Origin: an uncultured Bacteroidota bacterium
GTDB taxonomy: Bacteria; Bacteroidota; Bacteroidia; Flavobacteriales; Flavobacteriaceae
DNA length: 6,955 nt
Reading direction: 5' to 3'
NCBI GenBank assembly: GCA_903888655.1
Contig: CAISUR010000327.1
Coordinates: 1-6,955, forward strand
In this document: one piece after another, positions 6,802 through 6,955 of the stretch
Numbering within the stretch: position 1 is the first letter of the stretch
Layout of the letters: every line of letters starts with the position of its first letter
The notes under the pieces: generated by a model
Told to the model about the DNA's origin: nothing
Databases searched by the model: none
Seen by the model: only the letters and a program-made list of their open reading frames with translations
Program-made: the position numbers and the translations under genes

Positions 6802-6955
6802 TGTTTAATTTCTGTCCACCTAAAGTCCTTGCTGACTTAAAATCTGAAACCTTTCCTGATGGTAAGCGTTACTATACACTAGAAGATGGTACACGATTAC
6901 CTTCTGTTACTACTGTGCTTGGCGCCCAAAAGAAAGAAGCCATTATGAAATGGCG
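6801..6955 (+). CDS. Probable PD-(D/E)XK exonuclease, 5' end only
   Basis: Open from the ATG at 6801 (overlapping the preceding TAA by one base) to the window edge, giving 51 complete codons. Seen: MFNFCPP at the start and KRYYTLEDGTRLPSVTTVLG at 22-41, followed by a Lys-rich stretch ending in MKW. The PSVTTVLG motif is characteristic of the N terminus of RecB-like/MGME1-like exonucleases carried by T4-like marine phages; the catalytic residues would lie beyond the window. Known: such enzymes process single-stranded DNA ends in replication or recombination. It looks like a phage housekeeping gene rather than part of the tailoring set. The family call rests on a short fragment. Confidence 0.6.
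   Translation, partial: MFNFCPPKVLADLKSETFPDGKRYYTLEDGTRLPSVTTVLGAQKKEAIMKW

Overview
The window is a fully coding, single-strand block of AT-rich DNA (I estimate 27-30% GC over most of it, from sampled lines). Nine genes all read on the + strand. Eight are complete and the last runs off the right edge. Genes abut or overlap by 1 to 32 bases (ATGA overlaps at 4633 and 5965, TAATG at 6801), and the only gap is 25 bases. This packing, the low GC and the last two genes (an APS-kinase-like/nucleotidyltransferase fusion and the start of a likely PD-(D/E)XK exonuclease with a PSVTTVLG motif) suggest the genome of a marine tailed phage, most likely a T4-like myovirus of cyanobacteria or of AT-rich marine proteobacteria. 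That assignment is inference: no structural or core replication gene is complete here.

Layout: 26-1465 radical SAM enzyme with a complete SPASM domain; 1466-2170 protein of unknown function; 2196-3431 short flavin-dependent tryptophan-halogenase-family protein; 3424-4095 and 4085-4636 two divergent, related 2OG-Fe(II)-oxygenase-like proteins; 4633-5271 PAPS-dependent sulfotransferase; 5240-5968 divergent protein resembling tetrapyrrole-methylase-fold SAM methyltransferases; 5965-6801 P-loop kinase of APS-kinase type fused to an HxGH nucleotidyltransferase; 6801-6955 5' end of a probable exonuclease gene.

Together the first seven genes look like a tailoring cassette: a radical SAM peptide maturase, a halogenase, two oxygenases, a sulfotransferase and a possible methyltransferase, translated as a coupled set. 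The kinase domain of the eighth gene could supply PAPS to the sulfotransferase. In a cellular genome this would be read as a natural-product or RiPP pathway; in a phage-like genome it suggests chemical modification of a peptide, a virion protein or a host small molecule. The substrate is not identifiable here. The 234-residue unknown protein next to the radical SAM gene is the best local candidate for a substrate, carrier or partner. No tRNA, rRNA, CRISPR array, insertion sequence or convincing promoter or terminator was seen.
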